Part shown: piece after piece, positions 6,209-7,890 of the stretch
How the letters are laid out: every line of letters begins with the position of its first letter
How positions within the stretch are numbered: position 1 is the first letter of the stretch
The notes under the pieces: generated by a model
Database searches by the model: none
What the model was told of the DNA's origin: nothing
Seen by the model: the letters and a program-made list of their open reading frames with translations, nothing else
Program-made: the position numbers and the translations under genes
Assembly (NCBI GenBank): GCA_022867105.1
Contig: JALHVH010000250.1
Span: forward strand, 1 to 7,890
Direction: 5' to 3'
Source: Candidatus Aminicenantota bacterium
GTDB lineage: Bacteria > Acidobacteriota > Aminicenantia > Aminicenantales > Saccharicenantaceae
Length of the DNA: 7,890 nucleotides

Positions 6209-6290
6209 GCGGGCTGTGTCAGCAAAAGGGGGGTTGATGATGGGAACCAAAAAGGTGGGGGCTTTCTCCAGCCCGCTCAAGAAAGCCTCT
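6209..6290 (+). other. Structured non-coding segment after the ureohydrolase gene, including a terminator-like hairpin
   Basis: GGGGCTTTCT-type stem: 6258-6267 pairs with 6280-6289 (core GGCTTTCT with AGAAAGCC, 8 perfect pairs) around a 12-nt loop, followed by an A/T-rich but not pure T stretch. The loop contains AGCCCGC (6270-6276), which can instead pair with GCGGGCT at 6209-6215. The two pairings would compete or form a pseudoknot. It may simply be the terminator of the upstream gene; it matched no riboswitch consensus I know. Confidence 0.4.
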
Positions 6291-6293
6291 ATT

Positions 6294-6321
6294 ATTATAG
6301 CACCGGAAAAGCAAAAGTAAA
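6294..6321 (-). promoter_or_regulatory. Minus-strand promoter-like sequence facing the ureohydrolase 3' end
   Basis: On the minus strand TTTACT (6321-6316), a 16-bp spacer, and TGC-TATAAT (6302-6294) form an extended -10 promoter with a 4-of-6 -35. A transcript would start near 6287 and run antisense to the ureohydrolase gene. No protein-coding frame with a ribosome binding site follows. The stretch is AT-rich, so a chance match is possible. Confidence 0.35.
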
Positions 6322-6394
6322 GAAAAAATTGAAAAATTTATGCAGTTTTTTTTCATAAAAAAAACGGGGGCCGTTCCGGTCCCGAGGAGGTCCG

Positions 6395-6676
6395 ATGGAT
6401 GAAAAAAAGATCGATATCAAAGTGGATGAACCCGTCGCGCTGGGTCAGTATTCCAACCTGGCCGCGATCCGGCACACGAGAGAGGAGTTTATTTTCGATT
6501 TCGCCTTCGTCTTTCCCGACGGCCCGCTCGGCAAGCTGGTCGCGCGCGTCATCCTCAGTCCCGCCCATGCGAAGCGGTTCATGGAGGCGCTGGAATCGAA
6601 CATCCGAAGGTACGAGGACAACTTCGGCCCCATCGTTCCCGCCGATATCCCTCCTTCGGTCGGCTTCATCCAGTGA
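6395..6676 (+). CDS. DUF3467 domain-containing protein
   Basis: Small conserved protein of unknown function (93 aa), covering the whole DUF3467 domain. Seen: the family pattern of a variable acidic N-terminus, then GQYSNLAAIRHTREEFIFDF (17-36), FVFPDG (38-43), ARVILSPAHAKRFMEAL (50-66) and NIRRYEDNFG (69-78). There is no signal peptide or membrane segment, so it is expected to be cytosolic. The start is well supported by GAGGAGG at 6384-6390, 4 nt before the ATG; a small hairpin (6365-6384) lies immediately upstream of that site. A weak TTGAAA (6329-6334) with CATAAA (6354-6359) could be its promoter. It seems to be transcribed alone, since terminator-like and promoter-like sequences lie on both sides. 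Confidence 0.85.
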   Translation: MDEKKIDIKVDEPVALGQYSNLAAIRHTREEFIFDFAFVFPDGPLGKLVARVILSPAHAKRFMEALESNIRRYEDNFGPIVPADIPPSVGFIQ

Positions 6677-6707
6677 CGTCCGACAGGGGGAGAAGTCCAA
6701 ATATAAC

Positions 6708-6736
6708 TTGACAACCCTGCCTTTTTTTTATATTAG
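6708..6736 (+). promoter_or_regulatory. sigma70-type promoter of the second FadL-type gene
   Basis: Perfect TTGACA (6708-6713), 17-bp spacer, then TATTAG (6731-6736); an alternative -10 TATATT (6729-6734) has a 15-bp spacer. The expected start is near 6743, giving a leader of about 55 nt. Confidence 0.6.
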
Positions 6737-6751
6737 TTGAACAAGATCAAC
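6736..6751. promoter_or_regulatory. Inverted repeat at the transcription start of the second FadL-type gene
   Basis: GTTGA (6736-6740) and TCAAC (6747-6751) are perfect inverted repeats separated by 6 bases. They overlap the -10 edge and probable start site, a position fit for a repressor operator, or could form a small 5' leader hairpin. The arms are only 5 bp, so chance is possible. Confidence 0.3.
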
Positions 6752-6796
6752 CTCGCAGAGAGTCGGAAGAGGAACATTTAACATAAGGAGGAAGGC

Positions 6797-7890
6797 GTGA
6801 AAAAGTATTGGATGCTCGTTCTCGTTTTGGCGGCGTTCTTGGGGCTTGCCCCGTTCGCGCAGAGCTCGGGATTCCTGATCTATGAGCACGGCGCCGCCGC
6901 CATGGGGATGGCGGGGGCTTTCGTGTCCATCGCCAACAACGCCACGGCGGTCTTTCACAACCCCGCCGGCATGGCCTGGTTACAGGGGACTCAGGTGTCC
7001 CTGGGCGGCACGTTCATCATCCCCAAGGGATCGTTGAGTCTGCCCAACTGGCCGGACCCGACCTATAAGAACATCGAGCAGCTGGACCAGACGTTCCTGG
7101 CCCCGAACTTCTACCTGACGCACAAGTTCAGCGACAAGCTGGCCGCCGGCATCGGTGTCTTCGCTCCCTACGGCCTGGGGACGAAGTGGCCCAAGGGATA
7201 TCCCTTGCGGTACCTCGGGACGTCGAACGACATGCAGACGATCTTCGTCAACCCGGCCATTTCTTACAAGGTCAACGAGAACCTCGCCTTCGGCGCGGGG
7301 CTATCCTACATCCACTCTTCGCTTTCCCTGAACCTCGTCCGTTTTGTCACAGATTTTGCTGCATATGGCTGGACAGGGGATGTTCCCGCGTCCGTGGAGG
7401 GAGCCACAGGGGACGCGCTCGCTTTCAACGCGGGCGCCCTTTACAAGGCTGAAGCGTTCTCCTTCGGTCTCACCTATCGCAGCAGCTTCAACATCAAGTA
7501 CAAAGGCGATATCGCCCTGGATACGGCCGGTGTCCCGGCCCCCTTCAGGCCCTACGTGCCGACGACCGGGGCCGTCGAGTCGACCTTCAAGTTCCCCGAC
7601 ATCTTCACCGCCGGGGCCTCTTACAACCTCACGGAAGCGCTCCTCCTTGCCGTGGACGTCCAGTACTACACCTGGGAGCGCTACGATAAATACGTCATCG
7701 ATATCACCTATCCGGCAGGCTTTCCGGCGGCCGAACCGGAGACGGTCCCGGAGAATTGGAAGAACACATTCATCGTCCGCCTCGGCCTCCAGTATCAGCT
7801 GAATGAGAGCCTGGCCCTGAGAGCAGGGATCATGCGGGACTGGACGCCCCAGCCCACGGAAAGCATCGATCCCAACCTGCCCGACGCCAA
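6797..7890 (+). CDS. FadL/OmpP1-family outer-membrane transport protein, 3' end outside window
   Basis: Predicted outer-membrane beta-barrel for uptake of long-chain fatty acids or other hydrophobic molecules. It starts at GTG (6797-6799) with AGGAGG at 6786-6791, 5 nt before it, and stays open to the last base, giving 364 complete codons. Seen: signal peptide MKKYWMLVLVLAAFLG to about residue 22, then SSGFLIYEHGAAAMGMAGAF (23-42) and NNATAVFHNPAGMA (47-60), the classic FadL N-terminal hatch motif, more canonical than in the other FadL-type protein here. Further family segments include FLAPNFYLTHKFSDKLAAGIGVFAPYGLGTKW, FVNPAISYKV and IHSSLSLNL. The barrel region continues with alternating strands up to LRAGIMRDW near the window end; the remaining strands and terminal aromatic residue are missing only because the window ends. 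It has its own promoter. Confidence 0.9.
   Translation, partial: MKKYWMLVLVLAAFLGLAPFAQSSGFLIYEHGAAAMGMAGAFVSIANNATAVFHNPAGMAWLQGTQVSLGGTFIIPKGSLSLPNWPDPTYKNIEQLDQTFLAPNFYLTHKFSDKLAAGIGVFAPYGLGTKWPKGYPLRYLGTSNDMQTIFVNPAISYKVNENLAFGAGLSYIHSSLSLNLVRFVTDFAAYGWTGDVPASVEGATGDALAFNAGALYKAEAFSFGLTYRSSFNIKYKGDIALDTAGVPAPFRPYVPTTGAVESTFKFPDIFTAGASYNLTEALLLAVDVQYYTWERYDKYVIDITYPAGFPAAEPETVPENWKNTFIVRLGLQYQLNESLALRAGIMRDWTPQPTESIDPNLPDA

Noticed and set aside
6149..6358. 69-codon plus-strand open frame between the ureohydrolase and DUF3467 genes.
   Set aside because: It spans the terminator-like hairpin and the AT-rich leader, has no clear domain, and ends in a Lys/Ser-rich tail from poly-A/T sequence.

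Overview
The window looks like a GC-rich Gram-negative bacterial chromosome. It carries two FadL-type outer-membrane barrel genes, a type IV prepilin peptidase, ATGA-style overlapping start and stop codons, and strong AGGAG-type ribosome binding sites. The mix (pilus-linked ABC exporter plus TPR protein, plant-arginase-like ureohydrolase, DUF3467 protein) suits an Acidobacteriota- or Aminicenantes-like lineage or a deltaproteobacterial relative. That placement is inference, because no marker gene is present.

Layout: (1) Positions 1-99 hold the last 32 codons of an unidentified plus-strand gene. (2) Positions 130-3420 hold a tightly packed minus-strand operon, in transcription order: ABC-2 exporter ATPase, ABC-2 permease, a membrane-anchored TPR-like protein, and the prepilin peptidase PilD. 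Every junction overlaps by 4 bases if the TPR gene starts at a TTG, which its ribosome binding site supports. The operon has a good sigma70 promoter about 10 nt before the first start codon. (3) The 281-bp divergent region 3421-3701 carries that promoter, a roughly 95-bp REP-like block of stem-loops, and AT-rich promoter-like sequence for the next gene. (4) Positions 3702-5042 encode a FadL/OmpP1-family outer-membrane protein of a type resembling Bacteroidetes proteins, followed by a long GC-rich hairpin. (5) Positions 5270-6115 encode a ureohydrolase (agmatinase/arginase family) with a perfect TATAAT and an 11-bp-phased direct repeat upstream. (6) Positions 6116-6394 are non-coding, with a terminator-like hairpin, a possible alternative pairing, and an outward minus-strand promoter. 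(7) Positions 6395-6676 encode a DUF3467 protein. (8) From 6797 to the window end runs a second, canonical FadL-family protein, started by GTG and truncated by the window edge.

How the genes may work together: the minus-strand operon pairs an exporter-type ABC transporter and a periplasm-facing TPR protein with the enzyme that processes type IV pilins. This recalls the Myxococcus xanthus pilGHI-pilD neighbourhood and suggests a pilus or pseudopilus assembly accessory. The plus-strand genes look like separate transcription units: two hydrophobic-compound channels of the outer membrane, one polyamine/arginine-type hydrolase, and one small conserved protein of unknown function. No phage, CRISPR array, rRNA, tRNA or intact transposase was seen.
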